DNA of 64,000 nt from Brassica napus (taxonomy: Eukaryota > Streptophyta > Magnoliopsida > Brassicales > Brassicaceae): assembly GCF_020379485.1 (NCBI RefSeq), contig NC_063444.1, positions 9,186,652 through 9,250,651 of the forward strand, written 5' to 3'. Below are positions 9,968 through 19,621 of the stretch, one piece after another. Under the pieces are notes generated by a model. The model saw only the letters and a program-made list of their open reading frames with translations. It was not told where the DNA came from and ran no database searches. A program made the position numbers and the translations under genes. The number at the start of each line of letters is the position of its first letter. Position 1 is the stretch's first letter.

Positions 9968-11456
9968 CTAAGTAAGAAAATCTTCAGCGCTGTCCTTCTT
10001 AGCTTTGTCTCCATCAGATTTGTTTGCCTCAGGTACATCAGTAGATGAATCAGCTTTGGTGTGGTCTTCCTTCCAACCTTCACGCACCATCTTCTCAACA
10101 GCTCCCACCTGAGTTGTAAGGCCCTCAATCATGCGGGATTGTGTCTTCAGAGTGTTCTCGCATCTGCTCAGCCCCTCAACCATATTAGAAGTCAGGCCAG
10201 TTAGCCAACGAACTATTTCTCCTTTCATGGTCTCCACATCCAGGCCAGGGGACTCACGAGCCTTCTTGCGTGATTCTGCATCAGACTGTGTGCGAGAAGG
10301 GGACACTGTCTTCAAGCTTCGCACCATCTGACCAGCTTCTGTCTTCATCGGAAGGATCTCCACCTTCACATTTGTCCACAGTTTTGTTCCGACAAGAAGC
10401 CAGTGACTTTGTTCCCATGCCCAGCCTGAAGAAAACACTGCCTTCACTATGTTATCAGCCTTTTCATCTTCCAGCTCACCATCCCAGCGAGGGAACATTT
10501 CAGAGTAATCCTTCATAGTAAAGTTCTTAGTCCTAGTCTGCAGAAGATAAAACTATTAAGTTAGTATAAAACCACTTTATATCAAATTAATGCATATATA
10601 AACATAAGAAGCATACCTGTTTCAGCATATTCTCCTGGAGCCTTCTCTTGCCTTTGCCACCTAAGAAGGCAAGTAGAGGTGGGGTCGGAGAACCTTCTAT
10701 AGGGTGACCGAACCCAGCTCCGAATTCAGGGAGACAACAGTAGACCCAGACTTGAAAAACCTGAACAAAGCCTTCAATAGCATACGTCTTTGTCAAGTCT
10801 ACACCCTTCACCGACTCCATCAAGAATTTAAAGGCTACCCTTCCCCACGGATAATCTTCAAAAGCATCTAGATCCATCACTAACCTAGTCAGGCTAGCCC
10901 GTGTGGGTGACGAGGTTCTTGCTGCTTCGATGAAGCCAGCGTAGATGGCTAGATACCCTAAACGCAGCCGATCATCTCGAGACCATGTTCTGCACATCTG
11001 ACACGCTGTAGTTAATTCATCAATACTTGGTCCCCGGTCGAAATTCACTCCCATCTGCGTCCAAAATGCTTTCATGTCAGTCGTTACCTCAACCAACGGA
11101 TTCTCGAGATTCTTCACATACTCGCAGTTCAAGCCAGTTATCTCTTCAAATTCATGCAGAGAAAACCTCAATGGTTCAACACCTACGAGACTCCACAACT
11201 CAAACTTCTTCTTGCAGTCAAGCTGAAAACACAGTATATAGTGCACCAGCCTTGAAGCCCATCCAAACTTCATTTCGTGGAACTTTAAGAACACTCCTAC
11301 TCTCGAGTTCTTGAGCTCCTCCCATTCATCTGCCTCGAGTGCTTCTTTAAGAGCAGGGAAGAGCTTGCTGTCATCGCTGTAGTAGGCAATGCTTTTATTC
11401 GGAAAAGGTTCCTGGCCTACACTATACAGCCTCTGTGGGAAATCAAGTTTATCCAT
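9968..11456 (-). pseudogene. DUF1985 protein of a MULE/Ulp1-like gene, truncated
   Basis: Two minus-strand exons: 11456-10617 (donor CAG/GTATGC) and 10537-9968 (acceptor CTGCAG). The first encodes MDKLDFPQRLY... and a DUF1985 domain (ELWSLVGVEPLRFSLHEFEE, ITGL, then DDRLRLGYLAIYAGF and a DFEK-like LVMDLDAFEDYPWGR block). The second is charged with a predicted coiled coil. DUF1985 normally sits N-terminal to a Ulp1-type cysteine protease in plant MULEs, as in the copy at 52221-55265. Here no protease domain follows. After the stop at 9968 a different frame stays open for about 20 codons, which suggests a small frameshift. The upstream leader is split by the LTR element at 11734. Confidence 0.65.
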
Positions 11457-11499
11457 TTTGAAACCTGCAACAAAAAAGCACAAACAAAAAAAATTACAC

Positions 11500-11728
11500 A
11501 AGAGAAGTCTACAAACGAATAAAAGAAGTCTACACGAGAAGTCTACAATTCAAAATGAATTCTATACGAGAAGTCTACAGTTCAAAATGAAGTCTACACG
11601 AGAAGTCTACAATGCAAAATGAAGTCTACCCGAGAAGTCTATAAATCAAAATGAAGTCTACACGAGAAGTCTACAATGCAAAATGAAGTCTACCCGAGAA
11701 GTCTATAAATCAAAATGAAGCCTACACG
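11500..11728. repeat. Minisatellite of GAAGTCTAC words
   Basis: The segment is a tandem series built on (GA)GAAGTCTACACGAGAAG and ...AATGCAAAATGAAGTCTAC, units of roughly 20-45 bases, with at least six partial copies. It lies in the leader of the DUF1985 gene. GTCTAC words recur on the far side of the LTR insertion (18080-19420), consistent with both sides being one element. Confidence 0.75.
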
Positions 11729-11733
11729 AGAAT

Positions 11734-12633
11734 TGATACGCCCTAAAATAGGGAAGGATCACTCGACCGGACTAAAGGGATATGAACTCGCCAAAAGGGA
11801 GAACTGATGGATTGAACGGTGACACAATGGGTTGCGGATGGCCCAATGATACTACCAGACTTCAGTTGGTGCTTGATATGACTCACAAGTCCACCAAAAG
11901 AAGGATTTCTAAACGTTGCCTGATATGACGCACAGGTCCAACGAATTAGAGGCTGTTTACTCGGAGATAACCTCACCAAGAAACAAAGAAGTGTTCTACA
12001 AAGAACAAATAGATAAACTCAAATAAAAGGGGAAAAAGCTTATCTTATTTCGTGGCTCTTAGGCCCTATATATAGGATTACAAGTTGTAGAAATCCAAAG
12101 AAGAATGTGCTAAAAACAAGACATGGAAACTAGAAATGAAGACTTTGACTAAAGACCGAAATTAATGATTTTTGTTGAATTCTTTTTCCCATGCACGACC
12201 AAGACTTCCTTGCTGACTCCCTCTTGGCATTCTTGATGAGAATGGGCTTGAAATGGACTGAGGAAAGGTCTGATCGAATTTGGTGTAAAACCGACCCAAA
12301 TTGAATTTGTTATGAATTTTTCTTTGGGCTGAAAAATGCTCATTTCGCCCAGCAACTAAACCAGCTCCATCTTCAGTGTCACTTAGCTCATTCAGCTCCA
12401 AGCTAGTATCACTTAGCTCACTCAGCTCATCTAGCTCATCTACTATCACTTCAGCTGGTTTCAGCTCAAGCATACTCTCTTCAGCTGGTTCCAGCTCGTC
12501 CTCAGTCTCATCAGCTGGTTTTAGATCAGTATCCTCACCATTAATCCATCCTGGTTTGTCTTTTGTTGAAGAATCATCTGGCTCAGCCATGGTCGCATCA
12601 TCCTGGCCCGGGTCTATGATCCGAGGCGCATCA
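11734..12633 (-). repeat. 3' LTR of the composite retrotransposon
   Basis: It begins TGATACGCCCTAAAAT on the plus strand and ends GAGGCGCATCA, giving TG...CA borders. It is 900 bp, matching 17072-17971. Next to it at 12634-12649 is a pyrimidine tract (TTCCCTCCCTCTTGAA), the complement of a polypurine tract. The 688-codon ORF at 12162-14228 reads into this LTR. Confidence 0.9.
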
Positions 12634-14228
12634 TTCCCTCCCTCTTGAAAAGGATTTGACCTCAAATCCATTTTACCTGTATCAAAAGGAAATGAATCAG
12701 ACAAAAAGAATTTAAAAATCATGTAAAATTTAGTGAAGGAAAATTTTGGAAAGAAACTTCCTTGGAGTTTTGAAGTTGGTTTCCTCGAGTACATGCATCT
12801 CCAAGTCTTAAACTGATAAGCACGATCTCTGCTTCTGTTCCTGACACCTCTTGGAGACTGATCCTGTTTATCCTGGACACTCAAAACAAACATTAAAATA
12901 CCAGGATCATATGTACAAGACAAGTACTTGTTCAGATCATAAACCAAAGTTTCTTTCCCTAGAACATGTAGCACACGTTTCAGATCATCATGAAGCCTAT
13001 CAAAGTAAGTCTTGTACACCAGAATGGTGTCAGGGCACGTGATAGCACAGTTTCTAAAGAACAAATTCAAATCATGCGCAAGTTTCTCAGATTTAGAACA
13101 CAAAAGATTAAGTTCAAATTGAGAATTTCTTATCCAAGGCTCAGCATGTTTATCAAAGAAGGTGTTGTAAATCAGAATGTTTTCGAGGCATGAACTACCA
13201 TAGAACATTTCCAAAACGTGCCTAACTTGATCAGATTCAGAACACAAAAGTTTTAGTTCAAGATCAGATTCAGAATAAGAATGGACAGGTTTCAAAACAG
13301 AATCACCACAAAAATCTGTTTCAGCTTTATGTGAATTCTGTTCCAGCAATGTGCTAACCATAAAATCTTCCAAAGCATATGAGGATGCAAACAAAATTCC
13401 AGTGATCAGTTCATGTCCATAAGATCTCAGACTAAAGCTATTTTCTTTGAAGACAAATGAATCAAACGATTTTCTAGAGCAGAAAACTAGTTGTTGCAAA
13501 TCAAGCTCAGATGACTTTTCAAGATGATCAAGACCAGAAAGTTTTATGTCATTGGAACTGACTTTATCAAACAGATCAGGCAGAAAATTAATCAAATCAA
13601 GTTTCTCACAGTGCTCTTGAATGTATGTGGTCAAAGGCGTAGGAGTTGTGTCGGGATCAAAGCAAAGTTGGTTCTCCATGATGATGGATGTTATGCTTGG
13701 TGCTTCCGCTTCAAAGGTTGGACCAGGTTCGCCTTCCTCATCAAATATGGGACCTAGATCATCGTCCATGGGTCTCCTGGTGCCAAGAAGCAGTCCTTGA
13801 TGTGAGTAGTCGAATGGTTCTTCCTTAAAATCCTGTGAAAATAGAACAAGACTACTCGGATGCTCCGGTTCAAAACAGGTTAGTCCATTAGTCTCTTCAT
13901 CATCAAACATAAAATCAGATTTTGGAGATGGAAGATCACATTCATCCTCACAAATGATCAAACTTTCAATCATCTCTTCATCATACTCATCAAAAATTGG
14001 TAAAGAATCTGAAAAATATTTTTGATCTTCAAGGTTGTTTTCAGATTTACCTTTGGGTTTTTCATTGATGAATAAGGAAGGCTTAGCTACAGATGCACGT
14101 GTGGTTGTGCTCTTCTTTTGGATCTTGCTGACGTCCTTGAGGGCTTTCACCACACCCTCCACAAGGTTGTCACAAAACTCCCAGACTTCAAACTGACTGA
14201 AAAGCCTTCTTTGATCAGCTTCAAACAT
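12162..14228 (-). CDS. Retroelement ORF of unknown function (688 aa), C-terminus encoded in the LTR
   Basis: A long intact minus-strand ORF starts MFEADQRRLF. It is acidic, with modules such as SDSLPIFDEYDEEM that echo SDPLPIFDDYTHEP in the neighbouring ORF, so the two ORFs share ancestry in the region after gag. It has no zinc knuckle, capsid or pol motif. Codons beyond the polypurine tract (below 12634) lie in the 3' LTR and give a Glu/Leu/Ser-rich tail (LELNELSDTEDG) ending at 12162. Such ORFs accompany non-autonomous Gypsy elements in Brassicaceae; their role is unknown. A spliced start is possible because the ATG closely follows a possible acceptor. Confidence 0.6.
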   Translation of the reverse strand: MFEADQRRLFSQFEVWEFCDNLVEGVVKALKDVSKIQKKSTTTRASVAKPSLFINEKPKGKSENNLEDQKYFSDSLPIFDEYDEEMIESLIICEDECDLPSPKSDFMFDDEETNGLTCFEPEHPSSLVLFSQDFKEEPFDYSHQGLLLGTRRPMDDDLGPIFDEEGEPGPTFEAEAPSITSIIMENQLCFDPDTTPTPLTTYIQEHCEKLDLINFLPDLFDKVSSNDIKLSGLDHLEKSSELDLQQLVFCSRKSFDSFVFKENSFSLRSYGHELITGILFASSYALEDFMVSTLLEQNSHKAETDFCGDSVLKPVHSYSESDLELKLLCSESDQVRHVLEMFYGSSCLENILIYNTFFDKHAEPWIRNSQFELNLLCSKSEKLAHDLNLFFRNCAITCPDTILVYKTYFDRLHDDLKRVLHVLGKETLVYDLNKYLSCTYDPGILMFVLSVQDKQDQSPRGVRNRSRDRAYQFKTWRCMYSRKPTSKLQGSFFPKFSFTKFYMIFKFFLSDSFPFDTGKMDLRSNPFQEGGNDAPRIIDPGQDDATMAEPDDSSTKDKPGWINGEDTDLKPADETEDELEPAEESMLELKPAEVIVDELDELSELSDTSLELNELSDTEDGAGLVAGRNEHFSAQRKIHNKFNLGRFYTKFDQTFPQSISSPFSSRMPRGSQQGSLGRAWEKEFNKNH

Positions 14229-14713
14229 CTTAACCTGAAAGTTCTCAACACAAAAGGTTAACAGATAAAAATAATTCTCACACTCTCAAGTGTTTGATCT
14301 CACCCACACAAGTGTTTCTCTCAGATTTTATGGTCACTCAAGAGTCTCCTCTCAAAGTTCTAAGAGAACAAATCAAATAACCCAATGGATTTCTCCAAGC
14401 AAGCAAGAGATGAACACAAGATAGAAAGATAAAGAGAATTGGTTTTGAAATCCGTATTAACCACTCCAAGGCTGGATTTCTCCTCAGCCAGCAGGATTTC
14501 TCTTCCACCACCTAGCCAAATAAATCAAACTTTTTTTTTTCTTTTATCTTTTTTTTTTGATAGATCTTTTTTTTTTTTTTCTTTTCTTTTCTCTTTTTTT
14601 TTTATAGCAGAATGGCGATAGGTAAGGTAGTGGCCCGGATTTGAGATAGAAAGATGAAGAAGAAGTGTTTAGAAATGAAAGATAAGAAAGATGGATAGAT
14701 AGTACCGGTTGAG

Positions 14714-14727
14714 TGGCTCTGATACCA
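14714..14727 (-). other. Internal primer-binding site (initiator tRNA-Met)
   Basis: On the minus strand this reads TGGTATCAGAGCCA, complementary to the 3' end of initiator tRNA-Met, placed 2 nt after the CA end of the internal LTR at 14730. The identical site occurs at 17056-17069 after the outer LTR. A PBS inside the element marks the middle LTR as a true element end rather than a random repeat. Confidence 0.85.
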
Positions 14728-14729
14728 CT

Positions 14730-15532
14730 TGATACGCCCTAAATCGAGAAGGATCACTTTAGCTGGGTGTTGGATATGATCCGAGAAGGTAAACGGCACT
14801 TCTGGAACTGATATGGATTGAAAGGATCGTCAAGAGATGCGGAATGACTCTTGATATACCCACGATGTAAGGCTAACCACCCAAGAATGAATGAATGTGT
14901 TGGCTAACCACCAAACAACACACAAAGATGAATTGGCTGACCACCAAATCAACAAGCCGGTTCACACCAATGAACTAGCTAAAGAACTCTCTCTCTCACT
15001 CAGAGAAAAGAAGAAAAAACAAAAATAAACTCAAACTTAGACTGCTCTTATTATGAGAAGTGTTTACATATTTATACTACTTTAGGAATAGAAAAAGACT
15101 TAAGAATGTATTAAAGACAAACTTAGTAAATTGAATCTAGATGAGAAATTTAAAGACAATGTATTAAAACTCTTGGATCTCAGATCTGGTCAAAGAGACT
15201 CTTCGGCTAGCGTCCAGGTTCGTCTGAACCAAGTGGTTCATTCGCGGTAAGGATCAAGATGTGGGCTGGACGATCCATACGGCCCAAATTCGCGAGAACT
15301 GAAGGTCTCCTGATTTGCAAATTGCATAACTCCCACATCTGAACTCCGTTTGATCTAATTCTTCTTCGAGGAGCTCCGTAATTGAGTTGAGAACATTCTC
15401 CAAGTGATTTCATGCGAAGAGGACTCGTTTGTTGGAAGATATGAGTCAAACAATGAACATATATCATTACTGCTTTCCATGATCAAGCCATGCATGTCTG
15501 TTTTGTCCGGTGTGCTACTCAAGGGCGCATCA
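14730..15532 (-). repeat. Internal divergent LTR of the composite element
   Basis: 803 bp with the same termini as the outer LTRs (TGATACGCCCTAAA... and ...GGGCGCATCA on the plus strand) but a mostly different interior. It has a polypurine tract on one side (15533-15548) and a tRNA-Met primer-binding site on the other. No target duplication directly flanks it, so it did not enter as a separate insertion. Confidence 0.8.
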
Positions 15533-16584
15533 TTCCCTTCCTCTTCAAAAAGATTTGTCTTCAAATCTGGAACATTAAAAGGAAAAGAGTTATAAGAAAA
15601 TGAATCATAATCAGAACATTGCGCACCTTGAGTTTGGTCCGGTTTTTGAATGGAAGAAGAGCTTTCTTGGTTTGCTTGATGACCACAGTTTTGTTCTTCA
15701 TCTGGCCCTTCCTGCATTGACACAAAGCTTCCAAGACCAAAGTCATATGCACCAATACCAAGAGCATTCAAAGGACCAGAAAATTCATCCTTGTTCAAAA
15801 CGTTTTCAGAATCCTTTTCAAACTCATAAATTAATTCAAAATTACTTGGATTCTCTGGTTGTAAAACAGTTAATTGCAAGAAAGATTCATCAGGAACTGA
15901 TTCAGATTGAGAAGAAAATAATTTCTTATGTTCACAAGATTTCAAACCTGCCATTGGCTCATGTGTGTAGTCATCGAAAATTGGCAATGGATCTGAAAAT
16001 TCTTCCTTTTCTGGCTCGGTTTCAACGTTTTCATTCTCCAAAGTCACCAACGGTTTCTGGTTTTGGCACTTGTTAGCATAATGACCGATCCTATGGCATT
16101 TGAAGCACCTGGTAAAATGAGCTTTGCTTGTGGGTTTCACAGCCTTGCTTTTATCAGAAGACAACACATTAGTTTTCAAATCACAATTTGAAAGAGAAGA
16201 AGAATTACTTTGCTGTTTTGGTGCAGAAGAAGTGTTGGTGTTTCCCTTCTTTTTAAGTTGCCGGACAACATGAATCGCCTTATGCAACATCTTTTCCAAG
16301 CTGGCATAAGTCTGAAGCTCGTTCCGGTCAAGCACATCACAGTTGCTTCTCTTGGCCTTGGTGAAGGGACGATCACCATTTCTGACCCTCTTCTCATCAT
16401 CATCGAACATGTTTTGCCTCTTTCTTTGGTTTCTTTGTTTCTGCACAGAATCAAACTCATTACGAGAAAAATGTTTCTTATCTCCAAAAATCAATTGCTT
16501 TTTTTCAAGCACGGTTTTAAAAGGATAATAAACATCTTGTTGTAGTTTTGAAGCCTGATTTGATTTCTTGTGAAGTCCAAACAT
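15355..16584 (-). CDS. Truncated gag-like protein with CCHC zinc knuckle
   Basis: The ORF starts at MFGLHKKSNQ (16584), parallel to the MFEADQ start of the other internal ORF; an in-frame ATG ten codons upstream is less likely. Residues near 100-120 (TYASLEKMLHKAIHVVRQLK) match the segment just before the knuckle in Ty3/Gypsy gag proteins. CFKCHRIGHYANKC is a CCHC nucleic-acid-binding knuckle. Capsid and everything downstream (protease, RT, integrase) are absent. An acidic tail follows. As in the other ORF, the C-terminus reads past the polypurine tract into the adjoining LTR, here 14730-15532. It probably packages element RNA together with proteins of an autonomous partner. Confidence 0.7.
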   Translation of the reverse strand: MFGLHKKSNQASKLQQDVYYPFKTVLEKKQLIFGDKKHFSRNEFDSVQKQRNQRKRQNMFDDDEKRVRNGDRPFTKAKRSNCDVLDRNELQTYASLEKMLHKAIHVVRQLKKKGNTNTSSAPKQQSNSSSLSNCDLKTNVLSSDKSKAVKPTSKAHFTRCFKCHRIGHYANKCQNQKPLVTLENENVETEPEKEEFSDPLPIFDDYTHEPMAGLKSCEHKKLFSSQSESVPDESFLQLTVLQPENPSNFELIYEFEKDSENVLNKDEFSGPLNALGIGAYDFGLGSFVSMQEGPDEEQNCGHQANQESSSSIQKPDQTQGAQCSDYDSFSYNSFPFNVPDLKTNLFEEEGNDAPLSSTPDKTDMHGLIMESSNDICSLFDSYLPTNESSSHEITWRMFSTQLRSSSKKN

Positions 16585-17055
16585 CCTGAAAACACTTAAC
16601 AAAAGAGTTAGCAAAAAAAATCCTCACACTCTCAAAGTGTTTAGCTCACGATTTTTAGGTGATCACTCAGAGTTCTTTCCACTGGTTCAAAGGATGATAG
16701 GCAGTCAAAATTCAGTAATCAAAACCCAAAACAAACTTTTGTGGGAAAAGAAAAGAGAAAGAAAGATGAAGAGAATTTTGATATGGATCCGCTTTAACTG
16801 TCCTAAGGCTGGGTTTCTCTTCAGCCAGCAGGGTTTCTCTTCCATCACTCCCTCTGGATTTCTCTTCAGAAGTGATTCAAACCAAAACTCTTTTTTTTTT
16901 GTTCTTTTTTTTTATCGATTTTTTTTTTTGTTTTTTTTTTAATATAATAGGCGATCACAAGAGAGTAAAGGAACAGCCCGGATCCAAGAAATAAGAAAAA
17001 GAAAAACGTGGAGAGATGAGAAGATGAAAGAGGAAAGAAAACAAACCAGCCAAAG

Positions 17056-17069
17056 TGGCTCTGATACCA
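17056..17069 (-). other. Primer-binding site (initiator tRNA-Met)
   Basis: TGGTATCAGAGCCA on the minus strand lies 2 nt inside the 5' LTR end at 17072. This fixes element orientation as minus and places minus-strand DNA synthesis start here. Confidence 0.9.
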
Positions 17070-17071
17070 CT

Positions 17072-17971
17072 TGATACGCCCTAAAATAGGAAAGGATCAC
17101 TCGACCGGACTAAAGGGATATGAACTCGCCAAAAGGGAGAACTGATGGATTGAACGGTGACACAATGGGTTGCGGATGGCCCAATGATACTACCAGACTT
17201 CAGTTGGTGCTTGATATGACTCACAAGTCCACCAAAAGAAGGATTTCTAAACGTTGCCTGATATGACGCACAGGTCCAACGAATTAGAGGTTGTTTACTC
17301 GGAGATAACCTCACCAAGAAACAAAGAAGTGTTCTACAAAGAACAAATAGATAAACTCAAATAAAAGGGGAAAAAGCTTATCTTATTTCGTGGCTCTTAG
17401 GCCCTATATATAGGATTACAAGTTGTAGAAATCCAAAGAAGAATGTGCTAAAAACAAGACATGGAAACTAGAAATGAAGACTTTGACTAAAGACCGAAAT
17501 TAATGATTTTTGTTGAATTCTTTTTCCCATGCACGACCAAGACTTCCTTGCTGACTCCCTCTTGGCATTCTTGATGAGAATTGGCTTGAAATGGACTGAG
17601 GAAAGGTCTGATCGAATTTGGTGTAAAACCGACCCAAATTGAATTTGTTATGAATTTTTCTTTGGGCTAAAAAATGCTCATTTCGCCCAGAAACTAAACC
17701 AGCTCCATCTTCAGTGTCACTTAGCTCATTCAGCTCCAAGCTAGTATCACTTAGCTCATCTAGCTCATCTAGCTCATCTACTTTCACTTCAGCTGGTTTC
17801 AGCTCAAGCATACTCTCTTCAGCTGGTTCCAGCTCGTCCTCAGTCTCATCAGCTGGTTTTAGATCAGTATCCTCACCATTAATCCATCATGGTTTGTCTT
17901 TTGTTGAAGAATCATCTGGCTCAGCCATGGTCGCATCATCCTGGCCCGGGTCTATGATCCGAGGCGCATCA
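17072..17971 (-). repeat. 5' LTR of the composite retrotransposon
   Basis: 900 bp, about 99% identical by eye to 11734-12633, with TG...CA borders, and followed by the target duplication AGAAT at 17972-17976. The 103-codon open stretch at 17500-17811 is the LTR-encoded tail of the 688-codon ORF without its upstream part and is not a separate gene. Confidence 0.9.
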
Positions 17972-17976
17972 AGAAT

Positions 17977-19560
17977 TCTACCATTCAAACTAAATTAATA
18001 ACCCAAACTCTATCATAAATCGAGAATATGAAACCATCTAACCAAACTAAATTTGTCATCCTTCAACGGAAGCCAAAAACAGTATACAACAATTCAAAAA
18101 GATGTCTACATATCAACAATGATGTCTACCTTAAAGTAGACTGACTGGAAGCAGAAAATGGATTAGAGAAGAAACTAATAGGTTAGTTAACAAACTAAGA
18201 CAGAGGTTACAGGAATATAAGTCAACTAGTTAGGTTATTAGTTAAACGAGAGAAGACATAGAGAGATGAAGTACCGTTCGTTCCCTGGAAAGATGAAACA
18301 CAGTTTGTTCGCTCGCTAGAGTAGAAGCCGTGAGACTGACAGGAAGCAGAGATTTGGACGATAAGCACCGTTCGCTAGAAGTCGCCGGCTCAGATCTGAA
18401 AAAGAAAAAGGTAAAGGTGGTTACTTTTAGCAACGGAGCGGACGAAGCCGAAGACAAGCCGGAGACATTTAACTTACCAGAGCGACGGAGTGGACAACGA
18501 CTAGTTTAAGCGGCGGAAACGGTGTGGCTAGAGTTCGCCGGAAATCTCCCCGAAAATTGCATGAGAGAGAGAACGGCGGGGATTAGGGTTTTTTTACCCC
18601 AAAAAGCTTAACAAATCGTATTTATATTCTCGGTAACTTTTCTGGTTAGGTTAAAAGAGGTTTGGTTTAAATTTGATTTGGTTAATATTATATTGGTTAA
18701 ATCCGGTTAGGTTAAATTTGATGTGTGGACTTCTTTGTAAGTCTACAACGATTTTTTTCTTTCCCTTTATTATTTGCGAAAATAAAAAAAAATAACTTAC
18801 TAAATTTGTTTATTTATTTTTAATATTTATAATATATGATTTAACATTCTTATTCATAAATATGTAAATTTAATTTAAAATAGATTTTATGTAAACACCA
18901 ATAAAATAGACTGAAAAGGACGTCTCCAGCTAATTAGACTTTTTTGTAGGTCTACGAAACCCTAAACCACAAATCTCAAACCCTAAATGTTTTGCTTGAT
19001 AATCAAAAAGTCTCAATTATACAAAATATAAACTACTAAACATTAATATGCAGATTTAAGTTAATAAAACAAAAAAAAAACAAAATCTAAAATCTAACCC
19101 TATGAAATCAACCACTAAAAGACATAACATGTTAGAACCTTTTGTTTCTAAACTATGAACATTGTCTACCATATGATAACCAAATTAGTATATATTCTTG
19201 AAAATTGTTCAATTATATGAAATTTTAATCTATTTAGTTCATATTATCCATTATATTGATGATTAGTTAAAAATATCACTATAATTATTTTTATACATTT
19301 TCAAAATTAAATTTTTTTGATCAAATTAGAGTGTAGACTACAAACTAAGTCTGTAAGGTAGACTTTTTAGAAAGTCTAAACATTTGTAGAATTCGTTTTT
19401 TACGTGTAGACTTCCAAAGGATGGAAACGTAAAATACATTTCTGTTTTTTTGTTTGGTCATAAGGGTTAAATAGTACTTTCACTACCCCTTTAAGTTGGT
19501 TTTGCATTTGACTGAAAGTGGGGTACAATTTTAGGTTTGACTTTAATATTTGGGTTGGTG
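17977..19560. other. Far half of the MULE-like element leader, non-coding
   Basis: This continues the sequence interrupted by the LTR element. 17977-18620 has the look of a minus-strand 5' region, with a purine/pyrimidine-rich leader around 18240-18600. From 18720 to 19420 AT-rich DNA carries repeated GTAGACTT/AAGTCTAC words like those at 11500-11728. No ORF worth reporting and no clear terminal inverted repeat were found. The end probably lies near 19420-19560, before the F-box pseudogene. Confidence 0.35.
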
Positions 19561-19621
19561 TTAGTAAATGTTCCCCAAAAAAAAAAAGAAAATTCGAGAA
19601 AACCCTAATCGCAAACATCCA

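Larger units (their letters stand above)
11734..17971 (-). mobile_element. Composite three-LTR gag-only retrotransposon (TR-GAG-like)
   Basis: Two nearly identical 900-bp LTRs (11734-12633 and 17072-17971; about ten differences by eye) bound the element, flanked by the 5-bp target duplication AGAAT (11729-11733, 17972-17976). It reads on the minus strand: LTR, primer-binding site, gag-like ORF, polypurine tract, a divergent internal LTR (14730-15532), a second primer-binding site, a second ORF, a second polypurine tract, LTR. No protease, reverse transcriptase, RNase H or integrase is present, so it is non-autonomous and needs enzymes from a related Ty3/Gypsy element. About 1% LTR divergence indicates a recent insertion. 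It landed in the leader of a MULE-type DUF1985 gene. Confidence 0.85.

Noticed and set aside
11500..11728. Regularly spaced repeats considered as a CRISPR-like array
   Set aside because: Units vary in length, spacers are not unique, and the genome is clearly plant nuclear; it is a minisatellite.
12376..12648. Ser-rich 90-codon plus-strand ORF, also present at 17714-17998
   Set aside because: It is the antisense of the Glu/Leu/Ser-rich repeats in the retroelement LTR.
17500..17811. 103-codon ORF as an independent gene
   Set aside because: It is the LTR copy of the C-terminal tail of the 688-codon retroelement ORF.
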